Assembly: GCA_009843725.1 (NCBI GenBank)
Contig: VYCX01000222.1
Location: 1-14,336 of the forward strand
Direction: 5' to 3'
From: Boseongicola sp. SB0675_bin_26
GTDB taxonomy: Bacteria > Pseudomonadota > Alphaproteobacteria > Rhodobacterales > Rhodobacteraceae
DNA: 14,336 nucleotides
Every line of letters starts with the position of its first letter. Positions within the stretch are counted from its first letter, which is position 1. The notes beneath the pieces are model-generated. The model saw only the letters and a program-made list of their open reading frames with translations, was not told the origin of the DNA and did no database searches. Below are positions 13,543 through 14,336 of the stretch, piece after piece. The position numbers and the translations under genes were made by a program.

Positions 13543-14275
13543 TGCACTGCTCCTTTCCGATTACAGATGCCGAAATTGGGCTGCTTTGCGTGTCGGCGCC
13601 GGTTCGGGATGCCGAGCTTGCTTGTCTGGTTTCCTTGCCTGTCGGGATCGATCCCTGCCTCAATGGACGCCACTTCTAGGACATTGACAGCCTGTGTGCC
13701 AGAACCTTCCGAAGGCTGTGTCGTGGCACCGTCCGTCCCGCGCGATGCACCTATGGGACGGCCCGCCGGAACCGCATGTTCGAGCATGAACGGGAGGCGG
13801 GCCCGCGAAGCACCGCAACGAGACAGGCTGGCCGAGTGGGCGAAGCGGCGCTCCCTTGCCGCCCAACGACCGGAGGCCACGCGTACGCGATGCGCCCATG
13901 TCCGCATCCGGCGCGCGAATTGAATCTTCTTAGGCGCCGCAAGACCCGACCTCCGGGGCGCGAACACAGGGTGCTCAGGATCGTGCGAGGAGAGTTCATC
14001 ATGGCACCCGTCACTGGCACTTCGGGTTGGGCGACTTGCCTTGCGGGAGCCGATTGCCTCCTCTTCTCGTTCGACCTTGGGCGCGAACACGTAGCTGCTG
14101 GAATTGCCTGGCCCGTCCCCGATGAACCGCATCCCAATGGGCGGACCTCGCATTCGATCAAGTTGCGGCAGCATGACACCGGGGCAGCAGACCGGGACGG
14201 CTGCGATCTTTGGAGCAAAGTTAACGCACGTGGTGTCTTGCGCGTCCTTGATGTCGACCTGCCCGGTTCCGGCAA
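13543..14275. other. Gene-poor stretch at the right side
   Basis: About 730 bases where several long frames overlap on both strands but none has a recognisable domain. Two are worth noting. A plus-strand frame from ATG 14001 is preceded by GAGGAG. A minus-strand frame from 14279 shows coding-like codon ends for its first about 80 codons. Neither can be assigned. Confidence 0.35.
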
Positions 14276-14336
14276 TCATCCGGCCATGTCTTCCAGAACA
14301 TGACGAAACGTGTCGGCGGGTTCATGTGCAAGAGTT
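14276..14336 (-). CDS. Possible C-terminal end of a minus-strand gene (cut by window edge)
   Basis: The minus-strand frame from the edge reads TLAHEPADTFRHVLEDMAG and then TGA (14278-14276). The residues are protein-like, with an amphipathic helix pattern. Only 19 codons are visible, another frame is also open here, and no family can be named. Confidence 0.35.
   Translation of the reverse strand, partial: TLAHEPADTFRHVLEDMAG

Noticed and set aside
13826..13870. tRNA-Ser/Leu-like D-arm sequence (tggccgagtgggcgaag)
   Set aside because: No matching acceptor stem, no sensible anticodon loop and no T-arm (GGTTCGA-type) follow, so it is probably chance.
13515..14279. Long minus-strand ORF of 254 codons
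   Set aside because: It overlaps the start of the MOSC gene and its ribosome site and has low-complexity, Arg-rich content typical of GC-rich shadow frames. Only its first part looks coding-like.
14001..14303. Plus-strand ORF with a GAGGAG site before its ATG
   Set aside because: Its translation has no recognisable motif, codon ends are only moderately G/C-biased, and the opposite strand also looks open, so a real gene is not supported.
1..14336. CRISPR array, rRNA or phage genes
   Set aside because: No regularly spaced direct repeats, ribosomal RNA sequence or phage structural or integrase motifs were seen.

Overview
GC-rich, bacterial-chromosome-like window. The gene set (FCD-type GntR regulator with oxalyl-CoA decarboxylase and formyl-CoA transferase, a short-chain dehydrogenase close to Rhodobacter sorbitol dehydrogenase, a beta-class-like GST, a MOSC protein) suggests an alphaproteobacterium, perhaps Rhodobacterales or Rhizobiales. 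This is inferred from remembered protein resemblance; no marker gene is present.

Left third (1-4085): a minus-strand oxalate catabolism operon runs gntR-type regulator -> oxc -> frc (frc cut by the window edge). The regulator overlaps oxc by an ATGA, and a perfect TGGTATACCA palindrome overlaps the predicted operon promoter. A LysR regulator follows upstream, with a short decayed copy of a LysR C-terminus behind it. Divergent from LysR, a plus-strand cluster encodes a VOC/glyoxalase-fold protein, a glutathione S-transferase and a MATE efflux pump (4045-6654), which looks like a detoxification/export unit.

Middle (6655-11452): after about 600 gene-poor bases comes a single ORF that fuses a HigB-like toxin to a HigA antitoxin. 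Directly after it sits a complete transposon of 3186 bp (8003-11188). It has 26-bp imperfect terminal inverted repeats (21/26 identical) and a perfect 8-bp target duplication, CTTTCGTT. It encodes an IS1595-type (ISXO2-like) DDE transposase on the plus strand. On the minus strand it carries two passenger genes: a small one-helix membrane protein, and a lipoprotein with a zinc-protease HEAGH motif and a C-terminal beta-barrel resembling TbpB-like proteins. Between the passengers lies an unusually elaborate inverted-repeat structure. Removing the element and one target copy joins two half-ORFs in frame, so the insertion split a small membrane-protein gene.

Right third (11453-14336): a sorbitol-dehydrogenase-like SDR starting at TTG, a gene-poor stretch, a minus-strand MOSC protein starting at GTG, about 730 bases without a convincing gene, and possibly the last codons of another minus-strand gene at the edge.

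The most notable items are the cargo-carrying IS1595-type transposon with its structured intergenic element, and the HigB-HigA fusion, which one stop-codon change could explain and whose toxin half lacks several expected active-site residues.
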